The position numbers and the translations under genes are program-made. The notes below the pieces were generated by a model. The model had not been told where the DNA came from. It was given only the letters and a program-made list of their open reading frames with translations, and did no database searches. This document shows, piece after piece, positions 34,001 to 41,548 of a stretch of DNA of 45,249 nucleotides (the first letter of the stretch is position 1; every line of letters starts with the position of its first letter). The stretch spans positions 13,051 through 58,299 of the forward strand of contig DDDG01000009.1 in assembly GCA_002336245.1 (NCBI GenBank), written 5' to 3'. The stretch is from Flavobacteriales bacterium UBA1986. Lineage in GTDB: Bacteria; Bacteroidota; Bacteroidia; Flavobacteriales_G; Salibacteraceae.

Positions 34001-35333
34001 AGAGGGTGTTCAAGTTGGCGTTGTTCGACCATTTTGAAATTTGCGTCCACGAAATGGTTCCGTTGGTAGATCGAAACAAATCGATCCCTCCGGCAATAAC
34101 GACTCGGCGGTCGTTTGGGTCCACTTGGAGTATCAAATCATACCAGGCCTGTCCTCTGGTAAAGTCAGTAGCTGGAATTCCCAAATCCGCATCGCTGGGC
34201 TCATTTCTTGTCGTCCAAGAAGCTCCTCTGTTGGTGCTCTGTTTTACTTCCAACAAAACGCTGGAAGTCCCTGAAATGCCCTCAATCAATGCGTAGAGGT
34301 AGCTCTGATCGCTGGGTGCTGTAGCAAGCTCAACTCGCCTTCCTCCGGTTGCTGTGTAAGAAACTGCCCATGTCGTTCCATTATCTGAACGCAGAATTGT
34401 TCCTCCTCCGTTTCCAAAACCATTGCGTCTTGACCCAACCCAAATTCGTCCACCGGCATCCAATTCGATGTCTGCTGGAGCATAGGGTGCCCCAGAAATA
34501 TTCGGCAATACCTGAGTCCAAGTAGACCCGTGGTTGGTTGAGCGAAATAGGCCTTCGTCTCCATGCCAAACACCATTGTAATACATCTGACTAACAGCCG
34601 CATAAATCACAGAACTTCCACTTTCGTTTCGCACGATAAGGTCGTTCACATAGAACATTTCACTCGTGCCAGTAATCGTGGAGCTCAATAAAGACCAGCT
34701 GCTTCCTCCATCCGTACTTTTCCAAATTCCTCCACCAATGCTTGAGGCCGTTCCCCAGCCTTCACCAGTTCCAACATACATGGTGTCGTTGTCGTTCGGG
34801 TCGTAGGCAATGGCCGTAACAGAAATGTTGTCCCAAAAGTCATTCACCTTGGTCCAACTTGTTGAAGAACTTGTGATGTCGGTATTGTACCACAACCCTC
34901 CAGTAACACCCCCGGCCCAAACCTTATTGTTGGTGTTTGGGTCCCACAACAATGCGCGTGTTCGTCCTCCAATATTGTTTGGTCCACGCTCGGTCCAAGC
35001 GTTCGACGCAGTCGCACCTGGGGCCAAGCCAGGGCTTGCTCCACCACTTACGCTTGCCATGTACTGATACAAACGTTGGCGCTCTGGCTTTCCCGTTGCG
35101 GGGTCCATGGTGCGCAAGAAGTCTTGTTCCCAAGCAAGATCCGGACGATCTCTTTTGTCCATCTTCTTTATCTCCACTGGGCTCAATGGAGGACGGGTTT
35201 TGAAGGGGTGGTTGTTTATGAAATCCTGGTATTCTTCCTTGCTCATTTCTGTGCTAGGAGTTGGCGGTTGTTGAGCAAATGCATCGCTGGCAATAAATGC
35301 GATGAACAAGCCAAAAAGTGCGCTTAATCTCAT
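28083..35333 (-). CDS. Giant T9SS-exported surface protein: propeller-like region, PKD domain, 18 repeats, sorting domain
   Basis: A 2416-residue secreted protein starting at ATG 35333 (signal peptide ending near Asp-Ala-Phe-Ala-Gln; an upstream in-frame extension is not needed). Residues about 118-800 are VPS10/BNR-type propeller repeats (for example GGIWKSTDGGSSWSLL and VWYSTNGGTTWTDKD). A PKD domain spans about 808-893 (ASFTGTPTSVCVGDTVTFTD). Residues 894-2244 are 18 repeats of about 75 residues (separate entry). A further Ig-like module follows, and the last 79 residues are a T9SS C-terminal sorting domain (VYPNPADDFLNV, then YPAGTYMFRL). It is expected to pass the outer membrane by T9SS and attach to the surface. 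An adhesin or colonisation role is inference. Convergent with the small acidic gene. Confidence 0.93.
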   Translation of the reverse strand: MRLSALFGLFIAFIASDAFAQQPPTPSTEMSKEEYQDFINNHPFKTRPPLSPVEIKKMDKRDRPDLAWEQDFLRTMDPATGKPERQRLYQYMASVSGGASPGLAPGATASNAWTERGPNNIGGRTRALLWDPNTNNKVWAGGVTGGLWYNTDITSSSTSWTKVNDFWDNISVTAIAYDPNDNDTMYVGTGEGWGTASSIGGGIWKSTDGGSSWSLLSSTITGTSEMFYVNDLIVRNESGSSVIYAAVSQMYYNGVWHGDEGLFRSTNHGSTWTQVLPNISGAPYAPADIELDAGGRIWVGSRRNGFGNGGGTILRSDNGTTWAVSYTATGGRRVELATAPSDQSYLYALIEGISGTSSVLLEVKQSTNRGASWTTRNEPSDADLGIPATDFTRGQAWYDLILQVDPNDRRVVIAGGIDLFRSTNGTISWTQISKWSNNANLNTLSCPLVHADQHQVLFKPGSSDTVIIGNDGGVYFSDSLSFSATNSTAISSRNNGYNVTQFYSAALHPTSGNNHMLAGAQDNGTIRLNTAGVASGTEIRGGDGAFCFIDQTQPSYQIASYVRNAYYLSTNGGATYFTTQLIRDLTTGAFINPADYDDNQNVLYSARTTSTIQRVKSVTGTFSDDVLSVSIGSMASALKVSPHTTSSTTLFVGTDAGAVYKITGAQGSSASLSRIDPSSFPNGSVSCIQVGGSEDTLLVTFFNYGVSSVWYSTNGGTTWTDKDNTSLPDMPIRWALFNPYVQGEVILATEIGVWTCPDINAASPAWSRSNNGLANVRVDMLQSRSSDSTVMASTFGRGVFTSKFVGGSAPTASFTGTPTSVCVGDTVTFTDNSTGNPTSSQWTFTGGTPSSSSAGTALVVYNTPGSYTVRLISSNAVGSDTSTQVNYITVNANPTVSLSSFSAVCSNSGSFALSGGSPVGGTYSGTGVSGGNFNPSTAGVGSHTITYSFTNGSGCTSTATENIAVNASPTVSLSSFSSVCVNQAAFALTGESPTGGSYSGTGVSTGQFDPSVAGIGTHSITYTVTNGSGCTDSASQNIVVSAAPTASLSPFSAVCTNNGSFTLTGGSPAGGAYSGVGVSGGSFDPSAAGAGTFAIKYLVSSGSCSDSATQNITVNASPSVALTAFSSVCVTNAPFSLTGGSPSGGTYTGPGVSGGTFTPVTAGIGNHTITYTFTNGSGCTDSATQILSVLSGSSPVAITAPDSMCTNEAAIALSAIPGGGSFSGTGVSGNSFNPSTAGAGVHVISYSVVNTCGSSNGSDTIVVSTAPSASLTSFSAVCEAAASFTITGGSPSGGTYLVNGSTASIFNPSSLGAGTHTISYVLSNSNGCSDTADQSIVVNPSPGASLSSISAQCVNASSLSLTGGTPSGGSYFGTGVSGASFDPSVAGVGTHLISYTVTNAFGCSDTASQSVVVNSAPTAALGTFTGVCSNDSSFTLSGGSPAGGSYSGTGVSSGVFNPTSAGVGTHLITYTVTNSNSCSASASQNITVSSSPTALLAGMSPFCVDATSVPLTGGSPSGGTYFGPGVLGSVFVPSLAGAGTHVISYTVSNSGCSDTASVNQIVYAVPNVNWPQVGPYCANDSAVALSGGTPLGGTYSGTGVSSNVFNPMSAGAGSHVLFYSVTDSNSCSANSSQNVTVNPLGGAALSSFGSICDNEAAFTITGGTPTGGSYLVNGVSATSFDPGATGTGIHTISYVFTTALGCTDTSSQLITVNASPTVSLASFANQCAGNSAFTLSGGNPSPGNYFINGVVGTNFNPGTLGAGTYTIKYDHVNGSSCRDSAFSTITVLAQPTVTLGPLADVCLNDSIVSLSGASPSGGSFSGNGVSGTSFDPAMAGVGTQVITYLFTDTSSCTDSAQQNLIVKPLPIIRALQDTGICIGDTASFTVGGGITYTWSPASSLDNPTSAAPKAFPTTTTRYFVTGTTLNSCSNFDSIAVVVNALPNVSAGSGQVICDGQITTLSASGASNYTWSPATGLSSTSSATPTVNVSSSISYTLIGTDTNSCIGSDSVRVDVNPKPTVNAGNDTAVCDGLPYTMMGSGANSYIWSPSTGLSDSTSATSSLSVSSSQMYTLIGSNTFGCSDTDAVMITALSSPTVAMSSIPSRCIDAGVFTLNQGSPSGGQYSGPGVSGSLMDPSSSGAGLHTITYNFTDTNGCSNSAFETAVVNALPVVRIDGLQSIYCENDGPDAFILTPLSGGTVSGSGIVGTSFVPRNVAVGDYVLSHSYTDTNGCFNSYSQNVKVAEIPEVPEIVGFRFVFKNTSYNYQVIPVNGASYTWKVSNGSLIASANNVASILWGTQKEGTITLIQNSVDGCSDSSQTTIHIGAVSVEEASIEDRLKVYPNPADDFLNVVYEHQGSEEVKMEVLEINGRLIWTSDIRDGGGKYEHQIDLRTYPAGTYMFRLIGAEEPYQKRFIRK
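28602..32654 (-). repeat. 18 tandem ~75-residue repeats in the giant surface protein
   Basis: Each unit is about 225 bases. Units 1-13 and 17-18 are of one type with the core GGSPSGGTYSGTGVSGG, then FxPsxAGxGtHxItYtvTnxxGCsdsa, ending with ItVnasP. Units 14-16 are another type (YTWSPATGLSSTSSATP, ending TDTNSC). Every one of the 18 units has exactly two cysteines, one near its start (SAVC position) and one in the xGC/xSC position. Units differ by many substitutions, so this is an old, diverged array and not a recent slippage product. Confidence 0.9.
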
Positions 35334-35736
35334 AATTGTATGTTTAATACCACTTTTCCCAATTGTGCGGATTCTTTCAAATGTACTGAAAATAGGACTC
35401 TTCCTCATTGCAGGCCTCTTCCTTTCGACCACTTGTAAACAAACGCCGTCGGATGCCCCAGCCATTAAATCGCTCACAATCAACATTCTTGTAATGAGTG
35501 CGAGGGGAATTCAAACGAAGCGTGCAAGCCTTGTGACTCATTCAAAAATTGGACGCTCGATTCTACACGTTTCGCCCAAAGCCCCCTAACAGACTACCTA
35601 TCAACGGTACGGAGTAAACCACAAGAGGGGGAATTGGTTCAGCTGAATTTTACTGAAATGGGCGGGGGTGCAAGAGGTTAGAAATGAAGCCCCACCAAAA
35701 ATACTTGCTCAAAGAATCACAGGCCCCAGACTACCG
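35334..35736. other. 403-base intergenic region with no convincing gene
   Basis: This lies between the start of the giant surface protein gene and the stop of the phoH-like gene, so it should contain the giant gene's promoter. On the plus strand a GTG at 35365 opens a 75-codon frame whose first part resembles a lipoprotein signal peptide (LKIGLFLIAGLFLSTTC), but the remainder lacks features of a real protein and it is divergent over the promoter. I see no terminator hairpin with a U-tract after phoH. Confidence 0.5.
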
Positions 35737-37068
35737 CTAGAGCAGTTCGTTGGCCAAGTTGGCCAGTTCTGATCGCTCACCTTTTTCTAAAGTGACGTGC
35801 GCAAAAAGCTGGTTCCCTTTCAAGCGATCAATGATGTACGACAGGCCATTACTCTTCTCGTCGAGGTAGGGAGTGTCGATCTGATTGATGTCGCCAGTGA
35901 AGACAATTTTTGAGTTTTCCCCAGCTCGAGACACTATGGTTTTCACTTCATGCGGCGTCAGGTTCTGAGCTTCGTCGATGATGAAAAAGCTGTTGGCCAA
36001 ACTTCGACCTCGAATGTAGGCCAGCGGCGTGATGATGATCTTCTTGTCGTCTTGCATCTGCTTGATCATCTTGTGCTTCTTCTCGCTCTCCTTAAACTGA
36101 TCCATAATGAACTTCAGGTTGTCCCAAAGCGGTTCCATATAAGGATTGATTTTTTCGTTGGCGTCTCCCGGTAAAAAGCCAATGTCGCGGTTACTCAAAG
36201 GAACAATCGGTCGAGCTAGAATGATTTGCTTGTATTGTTTGTGCTGCTCAAGCGCACTGGCCAAAGCCAACAATGTTTTCCCTGTACCTGCAACTCCTTG
36301 CAAAGTCACCAATCGAATCTCAGAATTCATAAGTGCGTGCATTGCAAAGGTTTGCTCAGCATTGCGCGGCTTAACTCCATAGGTGTAGTTTTTATCTACA
36401 CGCTCCAAAAGTTTAGATTCCCCATTGAAGAAGGCCAAGGAAGACGACTTTCCATTGCGAAGAATGTAATAGTGATTGTTGATTTGCTTCTTGATGATTC
36501 CACCATCTTCAATCGAACCATCGGTGTACAATCGTCGGATGAAATCGCTGTCCAAATCCTCAATAATCTCCTTGCCTTTGTACAATCCGTCGACATCTAT
36601 TTTACCGGTTTGGTAATCCTGCGAGTCGATGTCGAGGGCTTTTCCCTTCAGGCGAAGATTGATGTCTTTGGTCACCAATACCGCTTCAGCATCTGGCTCT
36701 TCTTGCTTCAGAAACAGCACCGAGTTTAGTATTCGATGATCAGCCTTTCGGTCTTGAAAAATTTTCTCTGCGTTGATCTTAAGTCCTTCGTGACCCATCA
36801 CAACCTTAAAGCGGCCTTTGTTTTTCCCTTCAAGTGGAATCCACTCTTGTAGTGTGTGGTCGTGAGAAAGTCGATCAATCAATCGAATGAACTCTCGTGC
36901 TTCGAAATTTTTGGAGTCGTTGCCTCTTTTGAAGTTGTCGAGCTCTTCCAAAACTGTAATGGGTATGCCAATGTCGTGCTCGTCGAAATTGTTGATTGAA
37001 TTGTGATCGTGAAGAATCACAGAGGTGTCTAGAACGTAAATTTTTCTGACGCGTTTTTTCTTTGGCAT
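35737..37068 (-). CDS. PIN-PhoH family protein (PIN domain RNase fused to PhoH ATPase)
   Basis: A 443-residue protein with an N-terminal PIN nuclease domain and a C-terminal PhoH-type P-loop ATPase. PIN acidic residues include D14 in YVLDTSV and E41/E42 in VLEELDNFK, with a further Asp in LVTKDINLR. The ATPase half has Walker A GVAGTGKT, ARPIVPLSNRDIGFLPG and Walker B FFIIDEAQN. Studied PIN-PhoH proteins couple ATP-dependent RNA unwinding with ribonuclease activity, so an RNA-processing or decay role is likely. A TACATTTA -7-like box lies 24 bases upstream (37093-37100). It follows the M23 peptidase gene on the same strand after 104 bases. Confidence 0.95.
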   Translation of the reverse strand: MPKKKRVRKIYVLDTSVILHDHNSINNFDEHDIGIPITVLEELDNFKRGNDSKNFEAREFIRLIDRLSHDHTLQEWIPLEGKNKGRFKVVMGHEGLKINAEKIFQDRKADHRILNSVLFLKQEEPDAEAVLVTKDINLRLKGKALDIDSQDYQTGKIDVDGLYKGKEIIEDLDSDFIRRLYTDGSIEDGGIIKKQINNHYYILRNGKSSSLAFFNGESKLLERVDKNYTYGVKPRNAEQTFAMHALMNSEIRLVTLQGVAGTGKTLLALASALEQHKQYKQIILARPIVPLSNRDIGFLPGDANEKINPYMEPLWDNLKFIMDQFKESEKKHKMIKQMQDDKKIIITPLAYIRGRSLANSFFIIDEAQNLTPHEVKTIVSRAGENSKIVFTGDINQIDTPYLDEKSNGLSYIIDRLKGNQLFAHVTLEKGERSELANLANELL

Positions 37069-37172
37069 ATTGAAGAGGAGATTAGCACTCTATAAATGTA
37101 GGCCCGAGTCGGGGCGACCCTAGAAAAGACTTATAAAAGAAATGAACCTTCGAATATTGAAAAGCTCAAAAC

Positions 37173-38417
37173 TTAGTTCGAGGCAAGCATTGGCTTCTTT
37201 TTCGGCTCCAACTGCTTGCGCGTGAGCTCAATGGCCGCCATGTAGGCTTCCATGTGCTCGGCGGGAATTGGTTTTGAGGGAGGAAGTTTTTCACGACGAT
37301 GATCGACTTGTGCACCGTTTTTCCAAAATCGGAAACACACATGTGGCCCGGTGGCCAGTCCAGTTGAACCTACATAGCCGATCACATCACCTTGCCGTAC
37401 ATAAGTGCCGTTTTTCACTCCTTTGGCGAAGCCACTCATGTGTAAATATTGGGTTGTGTAGGTCGAGTTGTGGCGAATCTTCACATAGCGTCCGTTGTAC
37501 TTCCCGAAGGCCGCCGCAATCACTTTTCCGTCGCCCACGGCTAAAATTGGAGTTCCCTTCGGCGCTGCGTAATCGGTTCCCAAATGCGCCTTCCAGCGTT
37601 TTTGTACCGGGTGAAATCTTTTTCTTGAAAAACCCGAACTGATGCGACTGAACTGAAGCGGTGCCTTTAAGAATGCCTTGCGCAAGCTGTTCCCATTTTC
37701 ATCGTAGTAATCGGAAATGGAGTCTATGCTGTGTTCAAAGGCGTAGAATTTTTCGCCGCTGTGCGTGAACAAACAAGCTTTCACATCTCCAATGCCAATG
37801 GCTTCTCCCTCCACCTGGCGTTCGGTGTACATAACCCGAAAATGGTCTCCCTTCTGAATTCTATAGAAGTCGATGGACCACGCGTATAAATCGGACAGCT
37901 TCATGGCAAGCACTGGACTCACACCAATCGATTGAAAGCTCTCGTACAAACTGCTGGAAATTTCTCCTTCCGCCCATTTCTCAACTTCAGTCACTTCTCG
38001 TTCTTCTCGGTAAACCCGAACGGAATCGCGTAGGTCGAAAACAATGTATTCTAAAGCGTTTGGCTCGTAGATGAAATAAGCTGCCTTCCCCGTAGAATCG
38101 CGCTTGCTGAGAACGGTGTACTGATCGCCAGGAACAATTCTTCGAGCATCGAAAACTCCCTTCGCCGCCTTCACCAACTTATCGATTTCGGGATAACTGA
38201 TGTGGTACTTCAGGAGTACATCGGCCAGAAACTGATTGTTCCGAATCTCCCCTTGGTGTATGGTGTAGGAATCGATTGGAATGCCGTAGGCTGTTTCAAC
38301 CTCGGGAATTTCTTCTTCCACAATCAACAAGCTCGCCTCGGCATTGCCGTCACCAGAGGTGCACGAGCTTAGGCCTAGAAGGCCAAGAATGAGGAAAAAT
38401 GAAATCTGCTTTAGCAT
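37173..38417 (-). CDS. M23 family peptidoglycan DD-metallopeptidase lipoprotein
   Basis: A 414-residue lipoprotein (MLKQISFFLILGLLGL, lipobox Leu-Ser-Ser-Cys, acylated Cys19) with a LytM/M23 catalytic domain. It cuts peptide cross-links of peptidoglycan in the periplasm. An N-terminal region (residues about 40-250) has LysM-like/OapA-like features, including FDARRIVPGDQYTVL and YRIQKGDHFRVMYTE. The M23 core starts with RKRFHPVQKRWKAHLGTDYAAPKGTPI, giving the zinc-binding His and Asp. The usual HxH in the last core strand reads GPHVCFRFW, so the second His is Cys. LAVGDGKVIAAAFGKYNG is the usual beta-hairpin. It lies beside a two-component system. Confidence 0.92.
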   Translation of the reverse strand: MLKQISFFLILGLLGLSSCTSGDGNAEASLLIVEEEIPEVETAYGIPIDSYTIHQGEIRNNQFLADVLLKYHISYPEIDKLVKAAKGVFDARRIVPGDQYTVLSKRDSTGKAAYFIYEPNALEYIVFDLRDSVRVYREEREVTEVEKWAEGEISSSLYESFQSIGVSPVLAMKLSDLYAWSIDFYRIQKGDHFRVMYTERQVEGEAIGIGDVKACLFTHSGEKFYAFEHSIDSISDYYDENGNSLRKAFLKAPLQFSRISSGFSRKRFHPVQKRWKAHLGTDYAAPKGTPILAVGDGKVIAAAFGKYNGRYVKIRHNSTYTTQYLHMSGFAKGVKNGTYVRQGDVIGYVGSTGLATGPHVCFRFWKNGAQVDHRREKLPPSKPIPAEHMEAYMAAIELTRKQLEPKKKPMLASN

Positions 38418-38423
38418 GGCGAC

Positions 38424-38452
38424 AAAGAAAGAAAGCTAAGCCTTCGCTTAGC
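38424..38452 (-). terminator. Rho-independent terminator after the LytTR regulator gene
   Basis: Read on the minus strand, GCTAAGC-GAAG-GCTTAGC is a perfect 7-base stem with a four-base loop, followed by a T-rich TTTCTTTCTTT. It lies just after the stop of the response regulator at 38490 and before the M23 gene's ATG, separating the two. Confidence 0.75.
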
Positions 38453-38489
38453 CTTGTCTCATGCCTACGTTTTGAACAGCCGAATGTTT

Positions 38490-39245
38490 TCAGTGAGTGG
38501 CTAGGTACTCGATGAACTCGCTTTTTTTCCGACGCGACACATCTGCCTTGCTTCCATCGCTCAATAAAACGTAGTTCGCACTGGAGCCTTTCACGAACTT
38601 CTCGAGGTGATTCACATTGATCAAATGGGATCTGTGAACGCGAAAGAAATTCTCAGCTTTGAACATGTCTTCGTACTCTCCCATGGTTTTCGCCACAAGA
38701 ATCTTCTTTCCTGTATTCAGGAAAATGTTGGTGTAATTCCCTTCCGACTCACAACGAACTATGTCGCCAATGTTCACGAAAATCAAACCTCCTCCGTCTG
38801 GCAAACCAATCTTCCGACCATTGGGTTCGCTTTTCAAATTGTCCATGAGGGTTTGAATGTTTTCTCTGTTTGGAAGCTCCTCTTGAGGTTTTTCTTGATG
38901 TTTTTTAATGGCTGCGCGCAACTCATCAATGTCAACAGGTTTCAGCAAGTAATCGAGGGCCGAGTACTTAATTGCCTTTAGAGCGTAGTGGTCGTAGGCT
39001 GTGATGAAAATGATGTCGAAATCAACTTTCTCGAAGCGATTCAACAAGTCAAATCCACTGCCGTATGGCATCTCCACATCAAGCAGCACCAAGTCGGGAC
39101 TGTAGCTGATTATTTTGCGGTGGGCGGCTTCAATGTTATCAGCCTTGGCGATCACTTGAACTTCCGGAAAGTATTGCTCGAGAATGTTTGAAATGGACTC
39201 TCTTGCTCCTTCTTCATCGTCTACGATTATGACCTTGGTTACCAT
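38490..39245 (-). CDS. LytTR family response regulator
   Basis: A 251-residue cytoplasmic transcription regulator: an N-terminal receiver domain and a C-terminal LytTR DNA-binding domain. The acidic pocket is D9/D10, the phospho-acceptor is D56 (DLVLLDVEMP), the conserved Thr is T82 (FITAYD) and Lys102 lies in LLKPVD. The LytTR domain (about residues 150-251) has DIVRCESEGNYTNIFL and FFRVHRSHLINVNHL. It lies 104 bases downstream of a propeller-type LytS-like kinase gene, its presumed partner, with its own promoter in between. Confidence 0.95.
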   Translation of the reverse strand: MVTKVIIVDDEEGARESISNILEQYFPEVQVIAKADNIEAAHRKIISYSPDLVLLDVEMPYGSGFDLLNRFEKVDFDIIFITAYDHYALKAIKYSALDYLLKPVDIDELRAAIKKHQEKPQEELPNRENIQTLMDNLKSEPNGRKIGLPDGGGLIFVNIGDIVRCESEGNYTNIFLNTGKKILVAKTMGEYEDMFKAENFFRVHRSHLINVNHLEKFVKGSSANYVLLSDGSKADVSRRKKSEFIEYLATH

Positions 39246-39268
39246 AAGCTGGGGTTTTAATAGATTTC

Positions 39269-39299
39269 CAAATTAACAATTGTGCACTGGCTCCTACAA
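39269..39299 (-). promoter_or_regulatory. Promoter of the LytTR response regulator gene
   Basis: On the minus strand a TTG (39297-39299) is followed after 20 bases by TTAATTTG (39269-39276), one mismatch from TAnnTTTG, with the spacing expected for Bacteroidota. It suggests independent transcription of the regulator in addition to read-through from the kinase gene. Confidence 0.55.
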
Positions 39300-39349
39300 G
39301 TATTGAACGTGCTCTAGTGCGAATGGTTAAGGATGATGTGTGAAAGGTA

Positions 39350-41506
39350 TCAATCTTCGAGCGGAATGTAAATCTCCACCCGCGTCCCTAGGGAATTTCC
39401 GGCATCGTCTTTCAAGTCGATGATCTTCACACTGAGGTTGCTCTTGCGTGTGCTGTTGATGATTTCGAGCCGCTCTTTGGTGATGGAAAGTCCACTCGAT
39501 TCGTGCTTTCCTTTTTTGAATTCCAATGCTTTCTCTCTCCCCACTCCGTCGTCTTCCACCACGCAAAGCAACATGTCTTCTTCCCGTTTGAGATGAATTA
39601 GAATGTGGCCACGTTCCCTTTTGTGCATCATGCCATGAACGATGGCATTTTCTACATAAGGTTGAATCAAAAGTGGCGGGATGTGGTCGTAGTCTTGATC
39701 GAGCTCATCCTCAATCACAATCTCGTAGTCGAATTTTTCCTTGAACCTAAAGCTCTCCAAAAGCAAATACAAGTCTAAAGCTTCCAACTCCGACCGCAGG
39801 GGAATCTCACTCTTCTTGGAATTCTCTAAAATCGTCCGCATCAAACGCGCAAACTTGCTCAAGTACTGAATGGCCTCCTTGCTCTTATTCACGGTAATGA
39901 AGTGCTGAATGGAGCTCAAGGTGTTGAAGAGGAAATGCGGATTCATTTGCGATCTCAAAGCGCGCAATTCCATCTCCGAAATTTTTCGATTCAACTCCAC
40001 CCTGCGCTTTTCGCGCCGACGCTGAGCTCGAAGCCAAACAACTACTCCCAATGCAATTAGAAGGAGTACGAATGAAATCAACAATGCACGAAACCACAGC
40101 CGTTCCCACAGCGGCGGATGAATCCTCAATTTGATTTGTTCCGAACTCTCGCTCCACAAGCCGCTCTTATTAATGGCTTGAACTTCGAAGCGATAATTTC
40201 CTGGTGCCAAAGCGGTGTATTGCGCCAAATTCCGACTCGTTAAAACCCAGTCCTCATCAACGCCTTCCATTCGATACCTGTATTGAAAAAGCTCCTGGAA
40301 TTCTGAAAAGCCAATGAAACTGAACTCAAAGAAGTTCATGTCGTAGTTCAAAATGTACTCGGAAAGGACGGCTGTGTCTTTACCCTTGATGCGCAAACCG
40401 GTGACAAAAACATCGGGCGGACTGGTATCGCGTTCAAGGTTGGTCGACTGACCGGTGATGGAACCAATCGGGTCGTAGGCCAAACGGATTGCCTTGCTCG
40501 TAGTTTGTGCACTGTCGGCGTTCGAGAATACATTTGGGGAGCGGTAGTCCTCCGTGAGCCTCTGCTCGAAGGAATAAGCTCCTTTTTTTGTGGTTCCAAT
40601 CCAAAGGGTTCCCGACTCGTCTTCATACAAACAACTCACATCTTCATCTCCCAAGTAGCGAATCGAAGTCGACTGATCTTCCATTCCCAGCGGATAACAG
40701 AGCAAGCCTCCGTCCTTCATTCCAATCCAAAGCTTTCCCTCACGGTCGACTAAAAAACATTGAATGTTTTTCTCTGTGAACTCGCGCTGCAATATTCCAC
40801 GCTCGCTGAATGAAATCAACTCTACTCCCCGAAAAAAGTAAAAGCCACTTTCCGAAGAGCGCATCAAACCGCTGCGTTTGCCCTTCTTGCTCAAGCTGAG
40901 CGGAACGTCGAAAATCTTTCGCTCTGCAAATACGATGAGTCGGTTTTGGTTGGTGAGCGGATCCAATTCCCCGCTGATGAATCTGTTGTCGTCGATCTCC
41001 AAGCCATAAAAGCGCAGTTCTTTCTCGTATGGAAACCGAAAATCTACAATCTGATCCTTGCTGATTTGAAGCAGGCCGCCGTTCGTTAAACTCGCCCAGA
41101 GCTTCCCTCCTCTTCCAGCTCGTATTTCGGTGATGCTGTTGCTTCCCAACGTCTGACGAAGTTTGCGGGAAACCTTCATCTCTTTGAATCCCGAAGAACC
41201 AAAACGCTGAATCGTTCCGTTCTTACTGTAAACCAATGGGTCGCTGTTGTCGCGGATGATGATTCCAACAAGCGAATCGGAAATGGGCAGGTTTAAGTTG
41301 TGGACTTGAAACTCAAATCCTCTTTGAACGGAGACCGACCTCGGGTGGACAAACCACAAGCTTCCGAGAAGGTCTTGGTCCACATCCAGAATCTTGCTGG
41401 ATGCCATCCCATTGGAAATGCCGTATTCTTCAAAGAGCGCCGACTGGCCTTTTCCCTGAAGAAAAAACACGAGAAATAGGGACGATATGAGCAGGCGATT
41501 ATTCAT
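39350..41506 (-). CDS. Propeller/Y_Y_Y sensor histidine kinase (LytS-like HisKA_7TM-less type)
   Basis: A 718-residue sensor kinase with a signal peptide (about residues 1-21), a periplasmic propeller of a few Reg_prop-like blades (GKLWASLTNGGLLQIS; GKLWIGMKDGGLLCYP; GTLWIGTTKKGAYSFE), a Y_Y_Y domain (YRYRMEGVDEDWVLTS, APGNYRFEVQAINKSG), a TM helix at about 470-490, and a cytoplasmic LytS/YpdA-type His kinase domain with QMNPHFLFNTLSS and an HATPase (QPYVENAIVHG, EDDGVG). The propeller is shorter than in classic hybrid two-component systems, which carry two seven-bladed propellers. The phospho-acceptor His is in NPHFLFN. The partner regulator is the gene immediately downstream. Confidence 0.94.
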   Translation of the reverse strand: MNNRLLISSLFLVFFLQGKGQSALFEEYGISNGMASSKILDVDQDLLGSLWFVHPRSVSVQRGFEFQVHNLNLPISDSLVGIIIRDNSDPLVYSKNGTIQRFGSSGFKEMKVSRKLRQTLGSNSITEIRAGRGGKLWASLTNGGLLQISKDQIVDFRFPYEKELRFYGLEIDDNRFISGELDPLTNQNRLIVFAERKIFDVPLSLSKKGKRSGLMRSSESGFYFFRGVELISFSERGILQREFTEKNIQCFLVDREGKLWIGMKDGGLLCYPLGMEDQSTSIRYLGDEDVSCLYEDESGTLWIGTTKKGAYSFEQRLTEDYRSPNVFSNADSAQTTSKAIRLAYDPIGSITGQSTNLERDTSPPDVFVTGLRIKGKDTAVLSEYILNYDMNFFEFSFIGFSEFQELFQYRYRMEGVDEDWVLTSRNLAQYTALAPGNYRFEVQAINKSGLWSESSEQIKLRIHPPLWERLWFRALLISFVLLLIALGVVVWLRAQRRREKRRVELNRKISEMELRALRSQMNPHFLFNTLSSIQHFITVNKSKEAIQYLSKFARLMRTILENSKKSEIPLRSELEALDLYLLLESFRFKEKFDYEIVIEDELDQDYDHIPPLLIQPYVENAIVHGMMHKRERGHILIHLKREEDMLLCVVEDDGVGREKALEFKKGKHESSGLSITKERLEIINSTRKSNLSVKIIDLKDDAGNSLGTRVEIYIPLED

Positions 41507-41548
41507 CCGTTGCTCTACAAAGATGGTTCGCAGATCTTAGCTTGCAGC

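Noticed and set aside
28539..34296. Many plus- and minus-strand open frames inside the giant gene
   Set aside because: They are shadows of the repeats in other frames, with repetitive, non-protein-like sequences.
35365..35589. 75-residue lipoprotein-like frame on the plus strand
   Set aside because: Only the first 25 residues look like a signal peptide; the rest has no recognisable protein character and the frame lies over the giant gene's promoter region.
35580..35640. Hairpin between the CCCCCT and AGGGGG stretches as a phoH terminator
   Set aside because: The loop would be about 40 bases and no U-tract follows on either strand.
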